Assembly (NCBI RefSeq): GCF_028823685.1
Contig: NZ_JAPEHZ010000011.1
Coordinates: 1 to 52,442, forward strand
From: Tenacibaculum sp. L6
Lineage (GTDB): Bacteria > Bacteroidota > Bacteroidia > Flavobacteriales > Flavobacteriaceae
DNA length: 52,442 nt
Direction of reading: 5' to 3'
Numbering within the stretch: position 1 is the first letter of the stretch; each line of letters opens with the position of its first letter. The translations under genes were made by a program, and so were the position numbers. Positions 1-7,542 of this stretch are shown here, in pieces. Under the pieces are notes generated by a model. The model did no database searches and was not told the DNA's origin. It saw only the letters and a list, made by a program, of their open reading frames with translations.

Positions 1-7
1 TTCATAT

Positions 8-1084
8 TTAAATTGTTTCTCCTAATTCTTTTAGTTTAGAAGTATTTTCTGCGAGCATTAACTCATCTATTATCTTTTGAATATCTCCATTTACAATATT
101 AGATAAATCGTATAAAGTCAAACCAATTCTGTGATCGGTTACACGTCCTTGCGGGTAGTTATACGTTCTAATTTTAGCAGAACGGTCTCCTGAGGTTACC
201 ATCGAACCACGTTTTGCTGCATCTGCTTCTTGCTTCTTCGCCAACTCCATATCATATAAACGAGAACGTAATACCTTAAACGCTTTCTCTTTGTTTTTAT
301 GCTGCGATTTTTGATCTTGACATTGTGCCACTAATCCTGTTGGAATGTGCGTTAAACGCACCGCTGAATAGGTAGTGTTTACTGACTGACCTCCTGGTCC
401 TGACGAACAGAAGAAATCGATACGTACGTCTTTTGGATTGATTTCTACATCAAATTCTTCAGCTTCTGGAAACACCATACAAGTTGCTGCCGATGTATGT
501 ACACGTCCTTGAGTTTCTGTTTGTGGTACACGTTGTACACGGTGTACACCCGCTTCAAACTTTAACGTTCCGTACACATCTTCTCCTGTAACTTCAAATT
601 GAATTTCTTTAAATCCACCATTGGTACCTTCAGAAAAATCTACTGTAGAAACTTTCCAACCTTTGCTTTCGCAATATTTGGTGTACATTCTAAATAAATC
701 ACCTGCAAAAAGACTCGCTTCATCTCCACCAGTACCTGCACGTAATTCCACTACAGCATTTTTAGCATCTTCTGGATCTTTCGGAATTAGTAAAAACTTA
801 ATCTCTTCTTCCAATTCTGGAATTCGATTTTTTGCTTCATCCATTTCCATTTTAGCCATTTCTACCATTTCTGCATCCGATCCATCAGCAATAATTTCTT
901 TGGCTTCTTCTATATTATTCAATAAAGTTTCGTACTCGTTTGCCTTTTTAACAACCTTTCCTAAATCTTTATATTCCTTATTTAATTGCACATAACGTTT
1001 TTGATCAGAGATAACATCTGGCTGGATGATTAAATCTGACACCTCATCATAACGTTGCTTAACTATCTGTAATTTATCTAGCAT
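8..1084 (-). CDS. prfA: Peptide chain release factor 1
   Basis: Class I release factor that reads UAA and UAG stop codons in the ribosomal A site and triggers hydrolysis of peptidyl-tRNA. The 358-residue protein has the family's usual length. An N-terminal helical PCRF region (about 1-110) precedes the catalytic domain; the GGQ hydrolysis motif is at residues 231-233 in the context [12 protein letters not shown]. The stop-codon reading tripeptide is P-Q-T (187-189), the PxT form that marks RF1, not the SPF form of RF2. The start ATG gives the usual RF1 N terminus MLDKL. An ATG lies on the same strand 2 bp after the stop codon (bases 5-3), so another gene may follow beyond the window edge. Confidence 0.97.
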   Translation of the reverse strand: MLDKLQIVKQRYDEVSDLIIQPDVISDQKRYVQLNKEYKDLGKVVKKANEYETLLNNIEEAKEIIADGSDAEMVEMAKMEMDEAKNRIPELEEEIKFLLIPKDPEDAKNAVVELRAGTGGDEASLFAGDLFRMYTKYCESKGWKVSTVDFSEGTNGGFKEIQFEVTGEDVYGTLKFEAGVHRVQRVPQTETQGRVHTSAATCMVFPEAEEFDVEINPKDVRIDFFCSSGPGGQSVNTTYSAVRLTHIPTGLVAQCQDQKSQHKNKEKAFKVLRSRLYDMELAKKQEADAAKRGSMVTSGDRSAKIRTYNYPQGRVTDHRIGLTLYDLSNIVNGDIQKIIDELMLAENTSKLKELGETI

Positions 1085-1163
1085 AGTATCTTTTCTTGGG
1101 CTGCGAATTTACGATTTTTTATCGAATTTTATTCATTATATTTATTCCTATAAGTATTTTATA

Positions 1164-1600
1164 ATGCGTTTTTTACTCTTATTTATTAGCGGATTACTAC
1201 TTTTTTCTTGTCAAAATACTGTAGAAATCAAAAAACCTACTTGGTTATTCGGAAAATGGAAACGTATAAATAATCAAGCTAACAAGCTTACCTATGAGTT
1301 TTGGAGTGAGGATTTTTCTGGAATTGGGTTCACCTTAAAAGAGAAAGACACCTTATTTAAAGAGATATTACATATTATTACCAAGAACGATTCTTTGTTT
1401 TTACAGGTAACAGGTGTAAATAAAAATCCAACATTATTTGCTTTTACACAACAAACCGACACTTCTTTTTACTGCGGAAAATAAACAAAATGAATTTCCT
1501 AAAACCATACGATATTTGAAGGAGAACAATCAACTAACTGAAGGCCAAAGTTTCTAGTGATGAATTTTCAATTGATTTTGTGTTTGAAAAAATGAAATAA
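1164..1600 (+). pseudogene. Small lipoprotein gene broken by two frameshifts
   Basis: The intact part (1164-1484, 106 aa) starts with a lipoprotein signal peptide ending in LLFSC, then a conserved-looking stretch beginning TWLFGKWKR. It stops at a TAA just after FYCGK. One frame over, the reading continues as NKQNEFPKTIRYLKENNQLTE, and after a second shift near 1543 as AKVSSDEFSIDFVFEKMK, ending at TAA 1598-1600. Removing one A around 1478-1481 and one G at 1543-1544 restores a single protein of about 145 residues. The tail resembles the C-terminal part of small Bacteroidetes lipoproteins of the DUF6265 type (from memory). The function is unknown. Both breaks are +1, so either decay or base-calling error would explain them. 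Confidence 0.6.
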
Positions 1601-1632
1601 AAAAAACCTCAGATTTCTCTGAGGATTTTAAT
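1601..1632. terminator. Bidirectional terminator between the lipoprotein gene and purM
   Basis: The hairpin has arms CCTCAGA (1607-1613) and TCTGAGG (1618-1624), preceded by an A run and followed by a T-rich tract. It can therefore end transcripts arriving from both the plus-strand lipoprotein gene and minus-strand purM. Confidence 0.8.
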
Positions 1633-1647
1633 TTTTATCTTATTATA

Positions 1648-2826
1648 TTAATATTCAAAAGTTCCGTATTTACTTTTGATAGTTAATTGCTTTTTATCAG
1701 AAGCTTCTACTCTACCAACAATCTGTGCGTTTACGTTGAATGATTTTGAAATTGCAATAATATCTTCTGCAACTTCAGGAGATACATACAATTCCATTCT
1801 GTGTCCACAGTTAAATACTTGATACATTTCTTTCCAATCTGTTTTTGATTGTTCTTGTATCAATTTGAATAATGGTGGAATTGGGAACATATTATCTTTT
1901 ACAATGTGTAAATTGTCTACAAAATGTAAAATCTTGGTTTGCGCTCCACCAGAACAGTGAATCATTCCATGTACTTCTTCCGAAGAAAATTTCGATAATA
2001 TTTCTTTAATAATTGGCGCGTAAGTTCTTGTTGGAGACAATACTAATTTACCAGCATCAATTGGCGAATCTGCTACCTCATCTGTTAATTTTGTATTTCC
2101 TGAATACACTAAATCAGAAGGTACTGAAGCATCAAAACTTTCTGGATATTTTTCAGCTAAATAATTATGGAACACATCGTGACGTGCAGAAGTTAATCCG
2201 TTACTTCCCATACCTCCGTTGTATTCTTTCTCGTAAGTAGCTTGTCCGAAAGATTCTAAACCTACAATTACATCTCCTTCTTTGATGTTCGCATTATCAA
2301 TCACATCAGCTCTTTTCATACGAGCGGTTACTGTAGAATCTACAATAATGGTACGTACTAAATCCCCAACATCCGCAGTTTCACCTCCTGTTGAATGAAT
2401 CGTAACTCCAAATTCTTTCAACTCATTAATTAACTCTTCTGTTCCATTAATAATTGCCGATAAAACTTCTCCTGGAATATTATTTTTGTTACGTCCAATA
2501 GTAGAAGACAACATGATGTTATCGGTAGCACCCACACACAATAAATCATCAATATTCATGATTAAAGCATCTTGCGCTATACCTTTCCATACAGAAATAT
2601 CTCCTGTTTCTTTCCAGTACATATATGCTAAAGAGGATTTTGTTCCTGCACCATCTGCATGCATGATTAAACAGTAGTCTTCATCATTCGTTAAGTAATC
2701 TGGAACAATTTTACAGAAAGCTTTTGGAAATAATCCTTTATCAATATTTTTGATAGCGTTGTGTACATCTTCTTTAGATGCCGATACTCCGCGTTGTGCG
2801 TAGCGTTTAGATACTTCGTTACTCAT
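1648..2826 (-). CDS. purM: Phosphoribosylformylglycinamidine cyclo-ligase (AIR synthetase)
   Basis: Catalyses the ATP-dependent closure of FGAM to 5-aminoimidazole ribonucleotide in purine synthesis, in the cytoplasm. The protein carries the PurM signature HADGAGTKSS near the N terminus, DDLLCVGA, the HSTGGETADVGDLVRT loop and a C-terminal AIRS_C half with HCSGGAQTK. The form of about 390 residues is usual for Bacteroidetes and longer than the E. coli enzyme. An upstream ATG at 2850 would add eight residues, but a good promoter -7 box lies at 2848-2855 and overlaps it, so I place the start at Met MSNEVSKRYAQRG. The gene is transcribed alone, between two terminators. Confidence 0.96.
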   Translation of the reverse strand: MSNEVSKRYAQRGVSASKEDVHNAIKNIDKGLFPKAFCKIVPDYLTNDEDYCLIMHADGAGTKSSLAYMYWKETGDISVWKGIAQDALIMNIDDLLCVGATDNIMLSSTIGRNKNNIPGEVLSAIINGTEELINELKEFGVTIHSTGGETADVGDLVRTIIVDSTVTARMKRADVIDNANIKEGDVIVGLESFGQATYEKEYNGGMGSNGLTSARHDVFHNYLAEKYPESFDASVPSDLVYSGNTKLTDEVADSPIDAGKLVLSPTRTYAPIIKEILSKFSSEEVHGMIHCSGGAQTKILHFVDNLHIVKDNMFPIPPLFKLIQEQSKTDWKEMYQVFNCGHRMELYVSPEVAEDIIAISKSFNVNAQIVGRVEASDKKQLTIKSKYGTFEY

Positions 2827-2847
2827 TTGTTGTGTTGTTGTTGCCTG

Positions 2848-2877
2848 CAAATTTAGGTTTTATTACGCTTTTATCAA
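2848..2877 (-). promoter_or_regulatory. purM promoter (Bacteroidetes consensus)
   Basis: On the minus strand TTG (2877-2875), a 19-bp spacer and TAAATTTG (2855-2848) match the Bacteroidetes sigma-ABfr consensus TTG-N17-23-TAnnTTTG exactly. The predicted transcript starts near 2842, which rules out the longer purM start. Confidence 0.75.
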
Positions 2878-2881
2878 GAAA

Positions 2882-2912
2882 AAAGCGAACGTTTTTTACA
2901 CGCTCGCTTTAT
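2882..2912 (-). terminator. Terminator of the curli operon
   Basis: The hairpin arms AGCGAACG and CGCTCGCT pair with one mismatch around a T-rich loop, and an A run on the plus strand gives a U tract on the minus-strand RNA. It lies about 20 bp past the stop codon of the last operon gene. Confidence 0.65.
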
Positions 2913-2932
2913 CAGTAATTGTTCGTTTTCTT

Positions 2933-4432
2933 TTACTCCCAATCTGGCATTGTCGCATTTTCAAACAATGCTGTTCTAGTTGTAGATCCTTCGCTAAAAG
3001 GTACTTTATAAATTGTTTTTGTTGAAATTCCGTCATTGGATGTATTCACAAAGATAATTTCAGCCTCATTAGGTGATAAGCGAGGGTCTAAATCATTTGT
3101 TCCATCAGATTTTCCTTCTGATAAATCAGTAACTTCTGCCGTTGCAAATTCATATAAAAACATATGATTGTTTAATTGCCTATAATTACTTGATTCATAT
3201 CCAGAAATATCTCTAGTGTACAACAGCGAGCTTCCATCTATTGTAAAATTAATTCCCCCTGCAGCTCCTTGCATTCCTGTTAAAACAGTGTCAATAGTAT
3301 TTCCTGCCATATCAATTGTGTAAATCTGAACATTATATCCACTAGTATTGTTCGTCTTTAAGACTATTGTAGATTCATCATTACTCCAATCACATTCTGT
3401 AATGTAATTACCATCGGTAGTTTGGTATATTTGTTGTAGCCCGCTTCCGTCTTTATTAATCAAAAATAATTTATCGTAATGTGGGTATATTATTCGATCA
3501 CCATTAGACGACCAAGCGAAATCTACTTCATTTAAATCAAACGCAACAACTGGCACATTAGAGGTTACTTTTTTAACATCTGAACCATCTGTTTTCATTG
3601 TATAAATATGAGTTTCGTTATTATCTGTTCGTAAGAAGGCTACCAAATTTGCCGCTGAGTTTTTTCTTGGTCTCCAAGAGTTTGTGGTTGGGGAGGTTAA
3701 CAGAAGTTCATTTATTGGCGCTTCATTAATGTAGTCTCCTGAGTAAATAACATTATTTCCTTCTTCCTGTCTTGTATAAAAGTATCTATTATCAGGTGTT
3801 GATGTTACTTTAAATGTACTTACAGTACTTAATACTTCTGCATTAATATTATCTGAAGCAGCTACTTGCCAAAAATATTTTACTCCAAATTTTAAATCAG
3901 TTACCGTATACAAAGTGTCTTTTACATTTTCAAAAGATATAACATCATTATTTAAGTCGTTTTTAATTTCTATTCTGTATGTTATTTCATCTTCATCTGG
4001 ATCAGTTGATTTAAAACTTAATTCTACCGTGTTATTTACATCTTCTATGCCATTAGCTGGAGCTCTTAATTCTGGCGCAGTTGGTGGGTCGTTTAAAGCG
4101 GTTTCGATATCTAATTCAAAAACTACATTAATTTCTGTTTCTGCTCCTAAACCTACAGGTTCAAAAGCTGTTAAAAATCCTTCTTTAGTTGCGCTTACAG
4201 AGTAGTCTTGTGCTGGTACATCTTCCATTAAAAAGTAACCATCTTCATCTGTAAAAGTTGTATTATTGGTTGGAGACAATGTTATTTTAGCATTAGCTAT
4301 TGGCTCAAAACTTCTCTTTTTAACTACACGTCCTTTAATAGTACCAAATTCAACAAAATCTACAGTGTCTTCACTACAGTTAAGTAAGGTTATACACATT
4401 AAAAGTATTGTTATTTTTATTATATTTTTCAT
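2933..4432 (-). CDS. Curli-operon lipoprotein: CarboxypepD-like, Fn3-like and beta-propeller domains
   Basis: The start chosen, MKNIIKITILLMC, lies 11 bp after the csgG stop with AAGAAAG upstream; an ATG at 4480 would lie inside csgG. The 499-residue protein has a lipobox ending LLNC. Next come a carboxypeptidase-regulatory-like domain (IKGRVVKKRSFEPIANA, about 32-105), a Fn3-like domain (about 118-212, with the typical YFWQVAASD strand), and a TolB/WD40-like region with blades such as SWRPRKNS, DFAWSSNGDRI, ECDWSNDES and LDPRLSPNEAEIIFV. It is the last gene of the curli operon. From the domain types I infer a lipid-anchored periplasmic or surface adaptor for fibre secretion or anchoring. There is no enzymatic motif and the function is unproven. 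Confidence 0.75.
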   Translation of the reverse strand: MKNIIKITILLMCITLLNCSEDTVDFVEFGTIKGRVVKKRSFEPIANAKITLSPTNNTTFTDEDGYFLMEDVPAQDYSVSATKEGFLTAFEPVGLGAETEINVVFELDIETALNDPPTAPELRAPANGIEDVNNTVELSFKSTDPDEDEITYRIEIKNDLNNDVISFENVKDTLYTVTDLKFGVKYFWQVAASDNINAEVLSTVSTFKVTSTPDNRYFYTRQEEGNNVIYSGDYINEAPINELLLTSPTTNSWRPRKNSAANLVAFLRTDNNETHIYTMKTDGSDVKKVTSNVPVVAFDLNEVDFAWSSNGDRIIYPHYDKLFLINKDGSGLQQIYQTTDGNYITECDWSNDESTIVLKTNNTSGYNVQIYTIDMAGNTIDTVLTGMQGAAGGINFTIDGSSLLYTRDISGYESSNYRQLNNHMFLYEFATAEVTDLSEGKSDGTNDLDPRLSPNEAEIIFVNTSNDGISTKTIYKVPFSEGSTTRTALFENATMPDWE

Positions 4433-4443
4433 TGCTTTCTTTC

Positions 4444-5790
4444 TTAAAAATAAACATTTATCCCCGCTCCTATTCTCCAAATAAAATCGTTTCTTTTCCC
4501 TCTAACCAACTTATCTAAATTATCTGAACCTAAAAGATAGTTTTCTCCATAAAGAGTTAAACCTATTTTATTTGTTATTAAATATTCTAATCCTAGACCG
4601 TACTGAAACTTAAACATTGGATTGTCTAGATTTTTTTCTAAAACCGACCCAACCCCTACATACACATAAGGTGTTAATCTATCATAAGGTAACATATTGT
4701 ACTCTAAAAATAGGCTTGACGTTAAAAATGTGTTTTTAAAAGATCTTTCATTTTCTAACGAAAACCTCCCTACACTTCCCCCAAAACTAAATCTAGGATC
4801 CTTAAAAAAGTATCTATATTTTAAATCGAACCCAAATCTTGCTACTGGATTTGAGTAATCTCCAGAAACTATTGAAGCTCCTCCCATTACACTCATTGAA
4901 TTGGTAGCTCTTCTTTTCTCTTGTTTTCTATTAAACAATAAAGTGTTATCTGCTTCATTTTTTTCTTTTAAATATTCATTTTTAAAGAGGTTAACAACTG
5001 TATCACCTCCTTGGGGTGTCCATAAACCATCAACCACTCCTTCTATAATTAACTGTTCTACTGCTTTATCTATAGCCTCTTTTACAGCTAATTGCATAGG
5101 CTCGTTTTTTGTTACTCCTGTTTCTGCCTCTAACAATCTTCTTAATGAAACATACCTGTATAAATTAGCTGAAATACCCTGAGAGAGTATTGTTTTAGAT
5201 ACGTAAATGTTTTTTAAAATTTGCCCGTTTGATGTAGATACCGCTCGTAAATACACTGTTATCCTGTCTTGTCGGTATTGGTTAGACGCTCCTGCACCAA
5301 AGTACCGAAGTCCTGAACCTCCTGTAATAATATTTGAATCGTATGAAACAACACCGCCTTCAAGTATAATTCCTGCAAAAAGCAATGGTGGCATTTTTTG
5401 AGAATCCCCCCCTTGATACTCCTGCCTAGTAGATCTTATTATTTGTCGTTCATTTAATAGGTTAGCAATATTTTCTCTTTCTATTGGGGTAAACCATTTT
5501 GACTCTTCTAAAGACTTTAATAAAATTGATGTTCCTCCTTGGGTAACTGCTGTACTAAATGTAGATCCATTTTCAGTAGGCTTGTACTGTCCTGTTTGAT
5601 CTCTAAACTTATAAACTCCTACGATTATTTTCTCGACAGGTTGAATTTTTTTAATTAAGTCGTTTTGTAAAGAGGTATTCTCTCCTATTCTAGCATTTGT
5701 AGTATCAAATGGTTGGTTTAGATATGCTCCACAACTAGAGAACAAAATAAAACTTAAAGAGAATAATAGTTTAAATAATAGTTTTCTCAT
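4444..5790 (-). CDS. csgG: Curli secretion channel CsgG with C-terminal beta-barrel extension
   Basis: CsgG is the outer-membrane lipoprotein that forms the nonameric pore exporting curli subunits. The lipobox cysteine is C20 (ILFSSC). Residues about 50-270 follow the E. coli protein closely: VGVYKFRDQTGQYKP, FSTAVTQGG, WFTPIERENIANLLNERQIIR, YDSNIITGGSGLRYFGAG, LRRLLEAETGVTKNEP and DGLWTP. The eyelet region (residues 71-78, PTENGSTF) keeps the Phe but differs from the E. coli Tyr/Asn positions. E. coli CsgG is 277 aa; this protein is 448 aa and adds about 150 residues of alternating amphipathic strands ending in a terminal Phe (NVYF), which looks like a small 8-stranded OmpA-type barrel. It follows csgF by 31 bp. 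Confidence 0.93.
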   Translation of the reverse strand: MRKLLFKLLFSLSFILFSSCGAYLNQPFDTTNARIGENTSLQNDLIKKIQPVEKIIVGVYKFRDQTGQYKPTENGSTFSTAVTQGGTSILLKSLEESKWFTPIERENIANLLNERQIIRSTRQEYQGGDSQKMPPLLFAGIILEGGVVSYDSNIITGGSGLRYFGAGASNQYRQDRITVYLRAVSTSNGQILKNIYVSKTILSQGISANLYRYVSLRRLLEAETGVTKNEPMQLAVKEAIDKAVEQLIIEGVVDGLWTPQGGDTVVNLFKNEYLKEKNEADNTLLFNRKQEKRRATNSMSVMGGASIVSGDYSNPVARFGFDLKYRYFFKDPRFSFGGSVGRFSLENERSFKNTFLTSSLFLEYNMLPYDRLTPYVYVGVGSVLEKNLDNPMFKFQYGLGLEYLITNKIGLTLYGENYLLGSDNLDKLVRGKRNDFIWRIGAGINVYF

Positions 5791-5821
5791 AAAACTTAAG
5801 TTATAGTTAGTCGTTTGGTTA

Positions 5822-6238
5822 TTAATTATTTGGTATTATAATCTGTGTTTGTTCTCCTGTTTGAGTATTTAAAATATTTACAGACAACCCACCGCTTGTA
5901 GGTGTTACTTCTACCACTAAAGACCCAAACACATAGGTTCCTACAGTTAATCCTTGATCCCCAAACTGTTCTTGAAACAGATCTTGCGACAAGGAATTTA
6001 ATAATTGTCTATTTAAGCTGTTTGTAAAGTTCTCTAAATCTGAAGGCTGCTGAAAAGGGTCTTGTCCTTCCTCTTGAAAGTCATTTTGTGCATTAGCTGA
6101 TGCTAAAATTTGCTGATATCCGAATGGATTATTTCCTCCGAAAAAAGGATTTATAGGTTTATAAACCAATTCTTGTGAAAAAGAACAGTAGCTTGCTAAA
6201 AACAAAGCAATTACCATTATATTGACTTCTGTTTTCAT
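5822..6238 (-). CDS. csgF: Curli assembly factor CsgF
   Basis: CsgF binds the CsgG pore, is exposed on the surface and couples the nucleator to secretion. The signal peptide ends at CSFSQ. The mature start ELVYKPINPFFGGNNPFG matches the E. coli CsgF head (FRHPNFGGNP), the segment that plugs into CsgG. It is followed by SANAQND, SDLENFTNSLNRQLLNSLS and a C-terminal beta region ending TGEQTQIIIP, all in E. coli order. At 138 residues the length is normal. The gene sits 12 bp after the csgE-like gene and 31 bp before csgG in one minus-strand operon. Confidence 0.9.
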   Translation of the reverse strand: MKTEVNIMVIALFLASYCSFSQELVYKPINPFFGGNNPFGYQQILASANAQNDFQEEGQDPFQQPSDLENFTNSLNRQLLNSLSQDLFQEQFGDQGLTVGTYVFGSLVVEVTPTSGGLSVNILNTQTGEQTQIIIPNN

Positions 6239-6250
6239 AACTCATTTTGT

Positions 6251-6982
6251 TTAAATTTTATAACTTAGTAATTTATTTCGTTGTTTTGAGTAGGTACTTA
6301 ACCTTGCCATAGTTGCTTTTACAGCTTGTTTTAGAAAATCTTCTCCTGGCATAGTCATAAACTCAAAAACTTTATTATCATCAGCCTCTATTATTAAAAC
6401 TGTAGTCCTTCTTAATCCTGGTTTTTCTTTTATTTTTATAATGAAAGGATACTTTAATCCTGAGAGTAAATATTCTTGATAAAAAAAATCATAAAAATCC
6501 TTTCCTACCTTTGTTTTTGCTTCTTCAATAACTAAACCCTTTAATATAAACTCTGATTCATCAATTACTTCCTTTTTTGTTACTCCAACCTTTTGAGGTA
6601 AAATAACTAAAGTGTCTTTATCTATTAATTTCTCTCTGTGTTTTATAAATAAATACACTCTTAATTCTTCATATGGGTTTAAACTAAGTCGTATTAAAGA
6701 TAGTTCTTTTTTTTCATAAGGCTTCAAAGAAAACTGCCCTGATTGTTTATTACTTGAATAACTTTCTTCTTTATTCTTTTTCAACACAACTAAATTGTAG
6801 TTAAGCTCATCTTTAAATAACACGCTTTCATTTTCTGCTTGAGCTTTTACATCTAAAAAATTATCTTTCTTAAGAACAACAACTTTAGCATTCACATCTG
6901 TTTTTTCTTGAGTAAAGCTTCCCACATAGAATAATAAAAAAACACATCTTATAATATTTTGAAAAAAATGAAAACTAGACAT
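6251..6982 (-). CDS. csgE: CsgE-type curli secretion factor with N-terminal CsgH-like domain
   Basis: The C-terminal part (about 143-235) is a CsgE domain: LKGLVIEEAKTKVGKDFYDF, then FIIKIKEKPGLRRTTVLII and FEFMTMPGEDFLKQAV line up with E. coli CsgE, the periplasmic capping adaptor of the CsgG pore. E. coli CsgE is about 129 aa; this protein is 243 aa. The extra N-terminal half (about 30-130) is a predicted beta-sandwich whose SNKQSGQFSLKPYEKKELS and LSLNPYEELRVYLFI segments resemble CsgH, the alphaproteobacterial inhibitor of premature curli assembly. The CsgE call is firm; the CsgH resemblance is from memory of the family pattern. An N-terminal hydrophobic segment serves as signal peptide. 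It follows the csgB-like gene by 4 bp. Confidence 0.85.
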   Translation of the reverse strand: MSSFHFFQNIIRCVFLLFYVGSFTQEKTDVNAKVVVLKKDNFLDVKAQAENESVLFKDELNYNLVVLKKNKEESYSSNKQSGQFSLKPYEKKELSLIRLSLNPYEELRVYLFIKHREKLIDKDTLVILPQKVGVTKKEVIDESEFILKGLVIEEAKTKVGKDFYDFFYQEYLLSGLKYPFIIKIKEKPGLRRTTVLIIEADDNKVFEFMTMPGEDFLKQAVKATMARLSTYSKQRNKLLSYKI

Positions 6983-6986
6983 TTGC

Positions 6987-7442
6987 TTAATAATTTCTTA
7001 TTGTTATTGCTTTGTAATTAGCCTTCTGAATAATTTTCACATGTTCCATTAAAGAGTTCGTCCCATAAATATGTAATGAATTTGCGTTACCTTCTTGAAG
7101 AATATTCATCTTTGTTGGTGAATTATTATAATAATCTATAAAATTATAATAGTTATCTCTACCCTTTTGCCCTATTAACTGTATATCACTAACTCCGTTT
7201 TTCACTTCTACAACATTATTAACTCCCAACTGATTTATTGATAAATTATAATTATCTATCGATCTATCAAAATCTTGTAAATTATTTAATGAGTTGATAT
7301 TTTTTTCTAAAACTAGAAAAGAAGCATCACTTCCTATTTGAGGTACAGACACAAAGTAGGTAGATGTATTTTGTTGTGCCGTAGCTTTTAAACTAAATAT
7401 TAAAAGTACCATACACAGTATTATTTTCATCCTTCTCATCAT
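6987..7442 (-). CDS. csgB: Curli minor-subunit (CsgB-like) protein
   Basis: A small secreted protein with a signal peptide ending KATAQ and degenerate curlin repeats: INQLGVNNVVEVKNG, LIGQKGRDNYYNFI, ILQEGNANSLHIYG and IIQKANYKAITIRNY. These follow the Q-x-G-x-x-N pattern loosely, as expected for a nucleator that is less regular than CsgA. Its mature N terminus carries SVPQIG (32-37), almost the same as SVPQVG in the CsgA protein encoded just upstream. By position and composition I infer a CsgB-type nucleator. Met1, Met2 and Met5 are all possible starts; all give the same signal peptide. Confidence 0.75.
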   Translation of the reverse strand: MMRRMKIILCMVLLIFSLKATAQQNTSTYFVSVPQIGSDASFLVLEKNINSLNNLQDFDRSIDNYNLSINQLGVNNVVEVKNGVSDIQLIGQKGRDNYYNFIDYYNNSPTKMNILQEGNANSLHIYGTNSLMEHVKIIQKANYKAITIRNY

Positions 7443-7458
7443 TATCTTAGTTCTTTAT

Positions 7459-7510
7459 AAATAAGGAGAAAGAAGAAGAGAATGCAATCCCTTCTCACTC
7501 TCCCTTATTT
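7459..7510 (-). other. Hairpin between csgA and csgB-like gene
   Basis: ATAAGG-AGA (7461-7469) pairs with TCT-CCCTTAT (7499-7508) with one bulged base, extended inside by GAAG/CTTC. It lies in the 100-bp gap between the major fibre gene and the rest of the operon and lacks a strong U tract on the minus strand. It could act as a partial terminator or as a 3' stabiliser of csgA mRNA. Confidence 0.45.
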
Positions 7511-7542
7511 TTGTTGCTTAATTTACTACTAATTAATAAACC

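Noticed and set aside
1..7. Start codon of a further gene after prfA on the minus strand
   Set aside because: Only the ATG and two bases are inside the window, which is not enough to support a feature.
621..995. Plus-strand reading frame of 124 codons opposite prfA
   Set aside because: It is antisense to a well-supported prfA and has a low-complexity Ser/Ala composition typical of a shadow frame.
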